Assembly: GCA_018813765.1 (NCBI GenBank)
Contig: JAHJBC010000010.1
Location: 151,150-215,149 of the forward strand
Length of the DNA: 64,000 nt
Direction: 5' to 3'
DNA from: Gammaproteobacteria bacterium
GTDB lineage: Bacteria; Pseudomonadota; Gammaproteobacteria; Burkholderiales; Gallionellaceae
Below the pieces are notes generated by a model, which saw nothing but the letters and a program-made list of their open reading frames with translations, was not told the origin of the DNA and did no database searches. This document shows, in pieces, positions 37,635-46,941 of the stretch (its first letter is position 1; the number at the start of each line of letters is the position of its first letter). The position numbers and the translations under genes were made by a program.

Positions 37635-38627
37635 TCAACCTATGAACTCACTGCCGGGCTTGCGGCTGAGCAGGGCCTCGACCGCCTGGTCGGCGGGAAG
37701 GTCTTCGTACAGCACACGGTAGACTGCATCGCAGATCGGCATGTCCACGCCGTGCTGTTGCGCGATGAAATGCACCTCGCGTGCGGTGTAGACGCCTTCG
37801 GCCACATGGCCGAGTTCGCTGAGGATGTTGGCGAGGGACTTGTGTTGCGCCAGCAGCATGCCGACCTGGCGGTTGCGCGAGAGGTCGCCGGTGCAGGTGA
37901 GGATGAGGTCGCCCACGCCGGACAATCCGCCCAGCGTCTCTGCCTTGCCGCCCATCTGCAGACCCAGCCGCGTCATCTCGGCCAAACCACGCGTAAGCAG
38001 GGCGGCACGGGCGTTGAGCCCCATCTTCATGCCGTCGCAGATGCCTGCCGCGATGGCCAGCACATTCTTGACCGCGCCGCCGATCTCGACTCCGACCACA
38101 TCGGTGCTGGAGTAGATGCGCAGGCGCGAATGATGCAGGGCTTGCGCCATGCGCTGAGCGAACTCGCCGTCGTTCGACGCCAGCGTCATGGCCGTTGGCT
38201 GGCTGCGCGCCACTTCCTGCGCGAAGCTCGGGCCGGAGAGCACGCCGCGCGGAAAGCTGGCCGGCAGTATCTGCTCGGCGACCTGGTGGGGGAATAGCGA
38301 AGTCTCGCTTTCGAAACCTTTGCACACCCAGATCACTGGAATCGGCGACGACTGCCGGGCAAGTTGTTGCAAGGTGCCGCGCAGACCTGCGACGGGAACG
38401 GCGACGATAGCCAGTTCGGCACCGGCCAGCGCTTCGTTCAGTGAAGTGGAAAGCATGAGCTGGTCGGGAAGCGGGATATCCGGGAGGAAACGCTGGTTGC
38501 AACGGTCCCTGACCATCGCCTCAATCTCGACCTCCTCGCGCGACCACAGCGTGACCTGATGGCGCGGCGCGAAACTGACCGCAAGTGCGGTCCCCCATGC
38601 GCCGGAGCCGAGTATGGCAATCTTCAT
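37635..38627 (-). CDS. gpsA: Glycerol-3-phosphate dehydrogenase [NAD(P)+]
   Basis: Makes sn-glycerol 3-phosphate for phospholipids. Rossmann motif AILGSGAWGTALA at 3-15; catalytic lysine in GGAVKNVLAIAAG near 190; RNRQVG and EGVYTAREVH near the C-terminus. 330 residues. Follows the SH3 protein without a gap (TGA-ATG); the secB-gpsA neighbourhood is common in proteobacteria. Confidence 0.97.
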   Translation of the reverse strand: MKIAILGSGAWGTALAVSFAPRHQVTLWSREEVEIEAMVRDRCNQRFLPDIPLPDQLMLSTSLNEALAGAELAIVAVPVAGLRGTLQQLARQSSPIPVIWVCKGFESETSLFPHQVAEQILPASFPRGVLSGPSFAQEVARSQPTAMTLASNDGEFAQRMAQALHHSRLRIYSSTDVVGVEIGGAVKNVLAIAAGICDGMKMGLNARAALLTRGLAEMTRLGLQMGGKAETLGGLSGVGDLILTCTGDLSRNRQVGMLLAQHKSLANILSELGHVAEGVYTAREVHFIAQQHGVDMPICDAVYRVLYEDLPADQAVEALLSRKPGSEFIG

Positions 38628-39059
38628 TCAATCACCCCACACTTGAGTGGATTTCAGAAAACCGGTGCTGCCATCCTCGTGCCGCACTTTGACCCAGCCG
38701 TTACCGGTGCTGTCCAGCCACTCCAGGCCAAGCTGTTTCGCCGCCTTGAACACCAGTTCGGACCGTTCATCCGGACTGCGGTACACATTGGCAAGTTTGG
38801 CCGTGACCAGGACATAGCGCTTACTGCTCACATTGCGCTTCTCGATCCAGAACAGCTTGCCCGAGATGTCGCGCACCTTGACCCAGTCTGACAGCACCAC
38901 GACCTGTTCCAGCGGCAGGTAACGCGTGGCAACGAACATCCTCTTCGCCTTGAGCGAGTTGGCGTCGTACAGAATGGCCGGTTCGGCGACGGAGATATAG
39001 TCGAAGGCGCATGCCTGACCGGCGACCAGCATCGACAGCAGTAGCGCCAGATATCTCAT
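38628..39059 (-). CDS. Secreted SH3-like domain protein
   Basis: 143 residues; signal peptide MRYLALLLSMLVAGQACA. Two bacterial SH3-like segments: ILYDANSLKAKRMFVATRYL and LANVYRSPDERSELVFKAAK, each ending with a WVKV pattern. Probably a periplasmic cell-wall-associated protein; exact role unknown. Its ATG overlaps the secB stop (TGATG), and gpsA follows immediately. Confidence 0.88.
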   Translation of the reverse strand: MRYLALLLSMLVAGQACAFDYISVAEPAILYDANSLKAKRMFVATRYLPLEQVVVLSDWVKVRDISGKLFWIEKRNVSSKRYVLVTAKLANVYRSPDERSELVFKAAKQLGLEWLDSTGNGWVKVRHEDGSTGFLKSTQVWGD

Positions 39060-39556
39060 CAGTGCTTGGTCTCGGCACCCTCGGTTTGAGGCTGTGCCTG
39101 CGCCTGCTGTTTCTGCTGGTGATAGATCGCCTCGAAGTTGATCGGGTTCAGCATCACCGGAGCGAAACCGCCGCGCACCGAGGCATCCGACACGACTTCG
39201 CGCAGATAGGGATAGAGGATGTTGGGACAGACCACCGCCAGCATCGTCTCCATCTCGGCGGGCGGCAGGTTGCGGATCTGGAATATGCCGGCTTGCTTTG
39301 CTTCGATCAGGAACATCACCTTGTCCTTCTCGGGCAGTTTGGCCGTGACGGTGGCGGTGACGATGACCTCGAACACGCCGTCCTCGACGGATGCGGCCTG
39401 GCTCTGCAATTGCATGTCGATCTGCGGATTCTCGCGAACCAGGAAGATTGCCGGTGCATGCGGCAATTCCAGCGACAGGTCCTTCACATAGAGTTTTTCG
39501 ATGTTGAAGAACGGCTGTTCGTTCGCCGGAGCTTGTTCTTGTGCTTTGTCGGTCAT
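39059..39556 (-). CDS. secB: Protein-export chaperone SecB
   Basis: Holds preproteins unfolded and passes them to SecA. 165 residues. Core: FFNIEKLYVKDLSLELPHAP, then VFEVIVTATVTAKL and CPNILYPYLREVVSDASVRG, then LNPINFEAIY. Slightly longer tail rich in Gln/Ala (QQKQQAQAQPQTE). 9 bases after grxC. Confidence 0.97.
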   Translation of the reverse strand: MTDKAQEQAPANEQPFFNIEKLYVKDLSLELPHAPAIFLVRENPQIDMQLQSQAASVEDGVFEVIVTATVTAKLPEKDKVMFLIEAKQAGIFQIRNLPPAEMETMLAVVCPNILYPYLREVVSDASVRGGFAPVMLNPINFEAIYHQQKQQAQAQPQTEGAETKH

Positions 39557-39565
39557 GCCTTTTCC

Positions 39566-39829
39566 CTACCCTTTCTTTCCCAGTAATCCATCCAGTTCGC
39601 CCGCCTGGTCCATTGCGGCCATATCGTCGTATCCGCCGACATGGGTATCGTTGATGTAGATCTGCGGGACGGTGCGGCGCTGCGTCTTCGCAATCATCTC
39701 GTCGCGCAGTTCCGGATGCAGGTCGATGCGGATCTTTTCGATCTCGGTGAAACCCTTGCGCTTCAGCAGGTGCTCGGCGCGCACGCAATAGGGACACACT
39801 TCGGTGCAATACATGACGATCTTCGCCAT
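39566..39829 (-). CDS. grxC: Glutaredoxin 3
   Basis: 87 residues; active site CPYC at 12-15 (TEVCPYCVRAEHLL), then TVPQIYINDTHVGGYDDMAA, the glutathione-binding region. Follows the rhodanese gene by one base; grxC-secB-gpsA is a well-known betaproteobacterial order. Confidence 0.97.
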   Translation of the reverse strand: MAKIVMYCTEVCPYCVRAEHLLKRKGFTEIEKIRIDLHPELRDEMIAKTQRRTVPQIYINDTHVGGYDDMAAMDQAGELDGLLGKKG

Positions 39830-39830
39830 G

Positions 39831-40244
39831 TCATTTCTCCAGCGGCAGGCTGGCCTTTTGCCAGGCCATCACGCCGCCGTCGAGATTGTACGCCTGGGCG
39901 AAGCCCTGCTTGCCGAGCAGCGCGCAGGCCGAGGCGGAACGTTGTCCGCTGCGGCACACCACCAGGATGGGGCGCTCGCGGAATTTCTCCAGTTCACCGA
40001 TGCGGTCGCGCAGCTTGCCCAGCGGGATCAGTTTGCTATTGAGGATATGGCCGGAGTCGTATTCTCCCTGCTCGCGCACATCCAGCACCAGCGCGTTCTT
40101 GTGGTTGATGAGCTGGGTGGCGGCGATGTGGTCGACATCCTTGATGCCGCGCAGGCGGTTGCCGAAGAATGACCAGAACAGCATAAAGCCGCTGGTCAGC
40201 GCGATCAGGATGGTCCAGATGTTATTTGCCAAATACTGCTGCAC
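39831..40244 (-). CDS. Membrane-anchored rhodanese-like protein
   Basis: 137 residues: N-terminal membrane helix (NNIWTILIALTSGFMLFWSF) and a rhodanese domain with active cysteine in VVCRSGQRSA. Rhodaneses move sulfane sulfur; this form (YibN type) usually precedes grxC and secB. The start overlaps the end of the PglL-like gene by 23 bases. Confidence 0.93.
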   Translation of the reverse strand: MQQYLANNIWTILIALTSGFMLFWSFFGNRLRGIKDVDHIAATQLINHKNALVLDVREQGEYDSGHILNSKLIPLGKLRDRIGELEKFRERPILVVCRSGQRSASACALLGKQGFAQAYNLDGGVMAWQKASLPLEK

Positions 40245-42009
40245 TTCGATACTCCTCGTTCTTTCGGGTTGCGAATTCTAACAGAGCGGAAAAACGCGCG
40301 GGGTCTTTGCGCGCCATCTCTTCGAGACCGGCGCGGAACGTCGCGTATCCGGCGGGGTAAGCCCAGATCGCATCTTCAAGCTGTGCCCTGGCTTCCTCTT
40401 CGCGACCTGACAAGGCTAGCAACTGCACCTGATTGTAGGCGCCGGGGGCGATGGGAATGTAGCGCAGGGCGCTTTCGTTCAGGTCGAGCTTCTGCTCGAG
40501 ATGGTCGGCACTGACTTCCATGGTGCTGGCGATGAACAGTTCCGCATAGGAACCCAGCAGCGGGATTTGATGCACAGCCAGCAGTTCCTGCTGCATGCGC
40601 GGCACCACGTCGACCTCGCTGGCCGCCCTGCTGCGCAGGGTCATGACACCTTCCAGGCGCTGGTAACCCGGCAGCAGTTGCACCATCGAGACCACCCCCA
40701 GCAACAGCATGGTGCCCATCGAAACGCGCCCGAGCCTGCGCAATTCCAGTTTGTAGCCGGAGGTGTCGAACAGACCCAGCATGACTGCCGCAATGCCGAT
40801 GAAATAGAGATACCACAGCGGATATTCGAGCAGGCTGTGGATCGCCAGTACCGCCAGCACACCGAAGCCCCACCAGTGATAGATATCCCGCTCGGTTGTA
40901 CGCGCCTGCCACAGCCACAAGCCGCATGCAGCCAGCAGTATGGCAAGACCGAACAGGCCGCCCTCAGCCGCAAGCTGCATCACGATGTTGTGCGCATTGT
41001 TGTAAAGACCGGAGACACCCGGATTGCGCAGCTCTGCCGCCAGTTGCAGATGCTCCCAGGCGAACTGTCCGAATCCGGCGCCCAGCAGGGGGAATTTGGC
41101 GAATATCAGCGCGGCCTCGCGCCACAGATGCAGGCGTATGTGACCGCTGGCATTGTCGCCGGCCAGCCTTTCCATCGTTGTTACGCTGCCTGTTGTTCCT
41201 TCCAGCCATGGAATCTGCACCACCAGATGCATGAGACCGAAACCCAGCACCAGCAGCAGGCAGTAGTTCAACAATGGGCGCAACGTCCGATCACGCCGCT
41301 GCCACAGAAATGCCAATCCGGCCGCGAACAACAGGTAGAGCAAGGAGCTGCGCGAGCCGGACAGCACCATGACGAACAGCATGGGCAAGGCCAGCAATGC
41401 CACCTGCCATACGCGCATCGACAGCCTTATGTACAGCAGGCCAAGCGAGATCAGCCCCAATGCCAGATAGTTGGCATAGTGGTTGGGCTGGGCGATATTG
41501 CCATAGACGGCAACCGATGTTTTTGCGGTGATGACCGAATTCAGGAATGTATTCCAGCGGAAATGCTGCAGGATGCCCGCCAGCGTATTCAACTCCGCGC
41601 CGACCAACAGAAAAACGGCCAGCGCCGTCACCACGGTAGCCAGTCCCAGTTCGGCGCGCAGACGCTGACCCAGCATGATGAGCATGGAGGCAAACAGGAA
41701 ATACAGCGCCAGCAGCATCATGCGGTCGAAGTGCGTGATGCGGTCGAGAATGAACTGCACCATCACCAGCATCATCAAGCCGACGGGCAGCAGGACAATG
41801 CGCGGCACCTCGGGCGCCTGCCAGAAGCGCGCCGTCAACAGCAAGGGCATGGCGCACAAACCGAGCAATGCCGTACCCCATTCCTGATAGAAGGTGGTGA
41901 TGGGGTAGGCGTGGTGGTAGTACAGAAAAGGCAAAACCCACATCAGGCCGACCAGGGCCAGACTGATGTGGGCTAGGGTGATCGAGGGGGGAAGGTTTCT
42001 TATTAGCAA
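40222..42009 (-). CDS. PglL-like O-oligosaccharyltransferase (Wzy/O-antigen ligase family)
   Basis: 595 residues, about 12 membrane helices up to residue 430, then a soluble helical tail. The ligase signature GAGFGQFAWEHLQLA and NNAHNIVMQLAAEGGLFGLA lies in the large periplasmic loop, and the C-terminal part (EVDVVPRMQQELLAVHQIPL) matches the Wzy_C_2 type of pilin ligases. It likely transfers lipid-linked sugars to pilin, possibly MSHA pilin 3 kb away (inference). The start is a TTG at 42009 with AAAGG before it, overlapping the DUF2892 gene. Confidence 0.85.
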   Translation of the reverse strand: MLIRNLPPSITLAHISLALVGLMWVLPFLYYHHAYPITTFYQEWGTALLGLCAMPLLLTARFWQAPEVPRIVLLPVGLMMLVMVQFILDRITHFDRMMLLALYFLFASMLIMLGQRLRAELGLATVVTALAVFLLVGAELNTLAGILQHFRWNTFLNSVITAKTSVAVYGNIAQPNHYANYLALGLISLGLLYIRLSMRVWQVALLALPMLFVMVLSGSRSSLLYLLFAAGLAFLWQRRDRTLRPLLNYCLLLVLGFGLMHLVVQIPWLEGTTGSVTTMERLAGDNASGHIRLHLWREAALIFAKFPLLGAGFGQFAWEHLQLAAELRNPGVSGLYNNAHNIVMQLAAEGGLFGLAILLAACGLWLWQARTTERDIYHWWGFGVLAVLAIHSLLEYPLWYLYFIGIAAVMLGLFDTSGYKLELRRLGRVSMGTMLLLGVVSMVQLLPGYQRLEGVMTLRSRAASEVDVVPRMQQELLAVHQIPLLGSYAELFIASTMEVSADHLEQKLDLNESALRYIPIAPGAYNQVQLLALSGREEEARAQLEDAIWAYPAGYATFRAGLEEMARKDPARFSALLEFATRKNEEYRSAAVFGK

Positions 42010-42212
42010 CTGCCTTTGACGCCGAACTTGGCGAGGATGCTGTTCAGCGGGCAGATCTGCGTGAAGCCACTTTGGAACAGGTTCAGTCCGACAAAGGCGG
42101 TGAAGAACAGGAAATACTCGCTGACGAACAGCGGGCTGGCCTGCACACCAAGAGACAGCGACAGCAGGATGAAGAAACCTGCCACGATGCGGACGATACG
42201 TTCTGCGTTCAT
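42003..42212 (-). CDS. DUF2892 (YgaP-like) small membrane protein
   Basis: 69 residues from ATG 42212. Two membrane helices (IVRIVAGFFILLSLSLGV and YFLFFTAFVGLNLFQSGF) followed by TQICPLNSILAKFGVKGSC, the DUF2892 ending. In YgaP this domain carries a rhodanese; here a separate rhodanese gene is two genes away. Such proteins are often linked with persulfide-sensing ArsR regulators. Confidence 0.88.
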   Translation of the reverse strand: MNAERIVRIVAGFFILLSLSLGVQASPLFVSEYFLFFTAFVGLNLFQSGFTQICPLNSILAKFGVKGSC

Positions 42213-42253
42213 GCTTGATACTCCTTTAAGTTCTTTCGCCTTTCTCGCTTGCC

Positions 42254-42277
42254 CCCTCGCCCGCAAGCGGGAGAGGG
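42254..42277. repeat. Short palindrome, family C relative
   Basis: CCCTCGCCCGC / GCGGGAGAGGG around AA, one mismatch. In the short gap between the RND permease and the DUF2892 gene. Confidence 0.75.
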
Positions 42278-42308
42278 TTGGAGGGAGGGCGGATTTTGGT
42301 TGAGGATT

Positions 42309-45300
42309 CTAATCGAATTTTTTGTACAGCGTAGCGTAATACAGCACCGGGATGACGATCAGCGTGAGCATGGTCGAGACCAGGATACCGAAGATCAGCG
42401 CCAACGCGAGACCGTTGAAGATCGGGTCGTCGAGGATGAACAGCGCGCCCAGCATGGCCGCCAGCCCGGTCAGGATGATCGGCTTGGCGCGCGCCGCCGC
42501 CGCATTCACCACCGCGTGCTGCAGGTCCACCCCGTCGCGCAATTGCAGGTTGACGAAATCCACCAGCAGGATGGAATTGCGCACGATGATGCCGGCGAGC
42601 GCGATCATGCCGATCATCGAGGTCGCGGTGAACTGCGCGCCGAACAGGGCATGCCCCGGCATCACGCCGATGATGGTCAGCGGGATGGGCGCCATGATCA
42701 CCAGCGGCACTACATAGCTCTTGAACTGCGCCACCACCAGCAGATAGATCAGGATCAGGCCCACGCCGTAGGCGATGCCCATGTCGCGAAAGGTCTCGAA
42801 GGTCACCTGCCACTCGCCGTCCCACTTCAATGCATAACCCGCATAGGGATCGGAAGGCTGGTGGAAGAACCATGACTCCAGCGTGCCGCCCTGCTCCAGT
42901 TCCATGTCGCCTGTCTTGCCGTTGATGGCGAACATGCCGTATAGCGGGCTATCCAGATCGCCGGCCATGTCGCCGGTCACATACACCACCGGCAACAGGT
43001 CCTTGTGATAGATGGGGTAGTCGCGCTGCGTGTGCACCGCCTGCACCACTTCCGACAGCGGCACCAGTGCGCCGTCGCGCGAGCGCACCTTGAGTTTCAG
43101 CACGTCGTCGATGCGGCTGCGCTTCTCCGCCGGCAGGCCGAGACGCAGCGGCGGCGCATATTTCGCATCCATGTCGTGCAAGGCGGTCACATCCTGTCCG
43201 GACAACGCGATCTGCACCGCATCCACGATATCGCTCTGCGCCACACCCAGCAACGCTGCCTTGCTCTGCATCACGCGCAGCACCAGCTTGGGTGCGACTT
43301 CGCTCACCGTATCGTCGATACCGACGATGTCCTGAGTCGCCACGAACTGCTCGCGCACCTTGCTCGCCACCTGGCGCGCGCCGTTGTAGTCCGGCCCGTA
43401 GATCTCGGCCACGATGGGCGACAACACCGGCGGACCGGGCGGCACTTCCACCACTTTCACTTTTGCGCCCCACACCTTGGCGATCTTCTCGATCGGCTCG
43501 CGCACCGAGGTGGCGATTTCGTGGCTGCTGCGGTCGCGGTGGTGCTTGTCCTGCAGATTGACCTGAATGTCGCCCTGTTCCGGTGCGCTGCGCAGGTAAT
43601 ACTGGCGCACCAGCCCGTTGAAGTTGATCGGCGATGCGGTACCGGCATAGGCCTCGTAGTCGGTCACTTCCGGTACGGTTGCCAGATAGGCGCCAATGTC
43701 GCGCATCACACCCGCGGTCTGTTCCACCGCCGTACCGGTGGGCATATCGATCACCACCTGGAACTCCGATTTGTTGTCGAACGGCAGCATCTTCAGCACC
43801 ACCAGCTTGACCACGGCCAGCGACACGGCGATCAGCAAGGCCGCCATGATTCCCAGCCACAGCTTGCGCCGCATCGGTTTGCCGTGCTCGTGGTTCAGGA
43901 ACGGCCCCAGGCGCTGGCGGAAGAAACGCGCAAGCCCCGTCTCCTCCTCGTTCTTCACCACCGCATGGTGCGGCCCGGCGAACTTGTGCGCCAGCCAAGG
44001 GGTGACGATGAAGGCAATAGCCAGCGAGATCAGCATGCCCATGCTGGCGTTGATCGGGATCGGGCTCATGTACGGGCCCATCAGACCGCTCACGAACGCC
44101 ATCGGCAACAGCGCCGCGATCACCGTGAAGGTGGCGAGGATGGTCGGGCTGCCGACCTCGTCCACCGCCTCGGGAATGATCTCGGAAAGCGGCTGGTGCT
44201 GCGACAATTCACGGCGGCGGTGGATGTTCTCCACCACCACAATGGCATCGTCCACCAGAATGCCGATGGAGAAGATCAGCGCGAACAGCGACACGCGATT
44301 CAGCGTAAAGCCATAGGCCCAGGACGCAAACAGCGTCACCGCCAGCGTCAGCAAAACGGCTACGCCGACGATGAATGCCTCGCGGCGACCCAGCGCAAAC
44401 CACACCAGCGCGACCACGGCAAAGGTGGCGAAGAACAGCTTCTGGATCAGCTTCATCGCCTTGTCGTTGGCGGTCTCGCCGTAGTTGCGCGTGATGGTCA
44501 CCTGCACGTCGTCGGGGATTACACTGCCTTTAAGCTCGTCCACACGCTGCAACAACTTGTTGGCGACATCCACCGCGTTCTCGCCCGGCTTCTTGGTCAC
44601 CGCCAGCGTCACTGCGCCGAACTCGCCGCGGGCCTCAATGCCCTTGTCGCCAGCCGCGGCGCCCGTGCCCATCCAGACATAGCTCCTGGGTTGATCGGCG
44701 CTGTCGCGCACTTCGGCCACATCGCGCAGGAAAACAGGTTTGCCGTCGGAGACACCCACCACCAGTTGACCGACCTCGCCCGCATCGCTCAGGAACGTAC
44801 CGGTCTGCACCAGCACCTCGCGATTTCCCTGCACGAGAGTGCCCGAACTGTGCGACACGTTGGATGCCTGCAATGCGGCACGCACCTCCTGTACCGACAT
44901 CTGGTGCGCGTTCAACGCTTCCGGGTCGAGCAGCACCCGCACCACGCGCGGCGTCGCCCCCAGCGTGATCACTTCGCGCGTACCCTGCACCCGTTTCAGT
45001 TCCGCCTCAATGGCGTGGGCGACCTGGCTCAGCTCCACCGCACCGCTGTCGGGTCGGTCGCGCCAGAGCGTCAGCCCCAGCACCGGCACATCGTCGATAC
45101 CCTTGGCCTTGATGATCGGCTGCATCACGCCCAGCGTGGTGGGCAGCCAGTCCGAATGCGACAGGATGACGTCATACAGTTTCACCAGCGACGGCACATG
45201 CAACTCGCCGACCTTGAACTGGATGGTGAGCACGGCCATGCCCGGCTGCGATACCGAGTAGACGTGATCCACACCGGCGATCTGCGACAGCACCTGTTCG

Positions 45301-45515
45301 GCCGGTGTCGCCACCGTATTTGCAACATCCTGCGCCGACGCGCCTGGATAGGCGATCAGCACGTTGGCCATGGTGACGTTGATCTGCGGTTCTTCCTCGC
45401 GCGGCGTCACCATCACGGCGAACAGACCGAGCAACACGGCGACCAGCGCCAGCAACGGCGTCATCTGCGAATGCAGGAAGACGCGGGCGATGCGCCCCGA
45501 TATCCCCATGCTCAT
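42309..45515 (-). CDS. RND efflux transporter permease
   Basis: 1068 residues, 12 membrane helices with two large periplasmic loops. The N-terminus MSMGISGRIARVFLHSQMTP and the PREEEPQI segment define a less-studied RND branch; TM4 has the proton-relay pair in GILVDDAIVVVENIH. The stop of the fusion-protein gene overlaps its start (ATGA). Substrate unknown; no outer-membrane TolC gene is next to it. Confidence 0.95.
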   Translation of the reverse strand: MSMGISGRIARVFLHSQMTPLLALVAVLLGLFAVMVTPREEEPQINVTMANVLIAYPGASAQDVANTVATPAEQVLSQIAGVDHVYSVSQPGMAVLTIQFKVGELHVPSLVKLYDVILSHSDWLPTTLGVMQPIIKAKGIDDVPVLGLTLWRDRPDSGAVELSQVAHAIEAELKRVQGTREVITLGATPRVVRVLLDPEALNAHQMSVQEVRAALQASNVSHSSGTLVQGNREVLVQTGTFLSDAGEVGQLVVGVSDGKPVFLRDVAEVRDSADQPRSYVWMGTGAAAGDKGIEARGEFGAVTLAVTKKPGENAVDVANKLLQRVDELKGSVIPDDVQVTITRNYGETANDKAMKLIQKLFFATFAVVALVWFALGRREAFIVGVAVLLTLAVTLFASWAYGFTLNRVSLFALIFSIGILVDDAIVVVENIHRRRELSQHQPLSEIIPEAVDEVGSPTILATFTVIAALLPMAFVSGLMGPYMSPIPINASMGMLISLAIAFIVTPWLAHKFAGPHHAVVKNEEETGLARFFRQRLGPFLNHEHGKPMRRKLWLGIMAALLIAVSLAVVKLVVLKMLPFDNKSEFQVVIDMPTGTAVEQTAGVMRDIGAYLATVPEVTDYEAYAGTASPINFNGLVRQYYLRSAPEQGDIQVNLQDKHHRDRSSHEIATSVREPIEKIAKVWGAKVKVVEVPPGPPVLSPIVAEIYGPDYNGARQVASKVREQFVATQDIVGIDDTVSEVAPKLVLRVMQSKAALLGVAQSDIVDAVQIALSGQDVTALHDMDAKYAPPLRLGLPAEKRSRIDDVLKLKVRSRDGALVPLSEVVQAVHTQRDYPIYHKDLLPVVYVTGDMAGDLDSPLYGMFAINGKTGDMELEQGGTLESWFFHQPSDPYAGYALKWDGEWQVTFETFRDMGIAYGVGLILIYLLVVAQFKSYVVPLVIMAPIPLTIIGVMPGHALFGAQFTATSMIGMIALAGIIVRNSILLVDFVNLQLRDGVDLQHAVVNAAAARAKPIILTGLAAMLGALFILDDPIFNGLALALIFGILVSTMLTLIVIPVLYYATLYKKFD

Positions 45516-46546
45516 TTCTTCAGCCCCGACGCAGCCATCCCGGCCTTGACCGCCTCACGCGCGACGCGCTCGCCGACGTTCAGCCCGGCCAGCACCTCGA
45601 TCTCGTTCTGCGCATTTGCCTCGCCCAGTCGCACCTGGCGCAGACGCGGCACCTCCTTGTCGTCCACCACATATACCGCCACCACCTCGCTGCGGCGCAC
45701 CACCGCGCTGACCGGGATCAGCATCTTGCTTTCCTTGCCCACCACGAAATGGGTGCGCACAAACATGCCGGGGTATAGATTCGCAATATTGGACGGCAGG
45801 TCGACGCGCACCTGCGTGCTGTGCGTGCGCGCGTCCGCCGACGGCTGTACGGTGACGGAGGCGGCCTTGATCCAGCGCGACAGCGAGGGCACCTCCACCG
45901 TCACGGTCGGACGGCTGCCGATATCTTTCAGTTTGTGCTGCGGCACGTTGGCGATCACGCGCAGTTGCGACGGGTCGAAGCCGGTCATCAGCGGCTTGCC
46001 CACCGTCACCATCTCGCCCAGTTCCACCATGCGCGCGGCTACCACACCGCCATACGGCGCGACCACTGCGGTGTAACTCTGTGCCAGCGCCGATTGCTGG
46101 GCGCCCGCCTCGCTGGCCTCGGCCTGCGCCTTCGCCATCTCGTAATCGGATTTGGCCTTGTCCAGCGCCGCCTGGCTGATGAATTTCTGCTCGAACAGCT
46201 GCTTGGAGCGTTCGTAGTTCAGGCGCGCGTTCTGCAGGGCCGCTTCGGCCTGCGACAACTGCGCGCGGCTGCCGGCCAGCGCCTGGGTTGCCTCGCGCTC
46301 GTCGATGCGCAGGATGATCTGCCCCTTGCTCACGCGGTCGCCCACGTCGAAGAAGATCGCCTTCACGCGGCCGGAGATCTGCGCCGACACGGTGGACTGG
46401 CGCGTTGCCTCGACCACGCCGTCGACGCTGTATGTCTGCTCGACCTCGCGCAGCTGCACCGTAGCGGTCTCCAGCGCTTCGGCTGCGTGTGCGCCGACAG
46501 CCGGCAGGATCGTGGACAATGCAAACAGCAAACCGGGAATTCGTTT
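45512..46546 (-). CDS. RND efflux periplasmic adaptor (membrane-fusion protein)
   Basis: 344 residues from ATG 46546 (GAGG just before it). Signal peptide MKRIPGLLFALSTILPAVGA; lipoyl halves (VSAQISGRVKAIFFDVGDRV and VAPYGGVVAARMVELGEMVT) flank a coiled-coil hairpin; beta-barrel and membrane-proximal domains follow. Partner of the downstream RND permease. No lipobox, so held by the pump rather than a lipid. An operator-like palindrome is about 36 bases upstream. Confidence 0.93.
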   Translation of the reverse strand, partial: KRIPGLLFALSTILPAVGAHAAEALETATVQLREVEQTYSVDGVVEATRQSTVSAQISGRVKAIFFDVGDRVSKGQIILRIDEREATQALAGSRAQLSQAEAALQNARLNYERSKQLFEQKFISQAALDKAKSDYEMAKAQAEASEAGAQQSALAQSYTAVVAPYGGVVAARMVELGEMVTVGKPLMTGFDPSQLRVIANVPQHKLKDIGSRPTVTVEVPSLSRWIKAASVTVQPSADARTHSTQVRVDLPSNIANLYPGMFVRTHFVVGKESKMLIPVSAVVRRSEVVAVYVVDDKEVPRLRQVRLGEANAQNEIEVLAGLNVGERVAREAVKAGMAASGLKK

Positions 46547-46581
46547 CATGACCTCACCTCGGAAAATAATATTCTGGTATA

Positions 46582-46603
46582 TTAGCATATTCTAATATGC
46601 TAA
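46582..46603. promoter_or_regulatory. Perfect inverted repeat, likely ArsR-family operator
   Basis: TTAGCATATT-CT-AATATGCTAA: 10-base arms, 2-base spacer, located between the ArsR-type gene and the fusion-protein gene. AT-rich TTAG...CTAA symmetry resembles BigR/SqrR-type operators. A weaker similar site (ATATTCTGGTATATTAG) overlaps its left side. Confidence 0.7.
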
Positions 46604-46638
46604 AACAACCTCGCCGACCGACGGGTCTGTCCGGCCGG

Positions 46639-46941
46639 TCAGATGGTGCAGAACACATCGCGCATCATCCCCACCAGCTTGACGGTGCGCGGGTCGCCGA
46701 TGCGGTAATAAACGCGGTTGGCATCCTTGCGGGTGGACAATACGCCCTTGTCGCGCAGGATGGCGAGATGCTGGGAGATGTTGCTCTGGGAAGTGCCGAC
46801 GTTGTCGACGATGTCCTGCACGCTCAGTTCGCTGTCCGCCAACACGCACAGGATCTTGAGCCGAAGGGGGTGAGCGATGGCCTTCATCGCCAGCGAGGCC
46901 TGCAGGATGTCTTCATCCTTGTCGATCAGTTTCTTTTTCAT
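46639..46941 (-). CDS. ArsR-family regulator, SqrR/BigR-like (persulfide-sensor cysteines)
   Basis: 100 residues from ATG 46941 (GGCGGG upstream; a GTG two codons earlier is possible). Winged helix SVQDIVDNVGTSQSNISQHL and LRDKGVLSTRKDANRVYYRI. Cys32 (KILCVL) and Cys98 (VFCTI) are 66 residues apart, the same spacing as Cys41/Cys107 of SqrR and Cys42/Cys108 of BigR, which form a polysulfide bridge. No metal-binding CxC pattern. Lies directly upstream of the operator and the RND genes, same direction. Confidence 0.88.
   Translation of the reverse strand: MKKKLIDKDEDILQASLAMKAIAHPLRLKILCVLADSELSVQDIVDNVGTSQSNISQHLAILRDKGVLSTRKDANRVYYRIGDPRTVKLVGMMRDVFCTI

Noticed and set aside
43005..46076. 1023-residue plus-strand frame
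   Set aside because: Antisense shadow of the RND permease; extremely His-rich, no fold.
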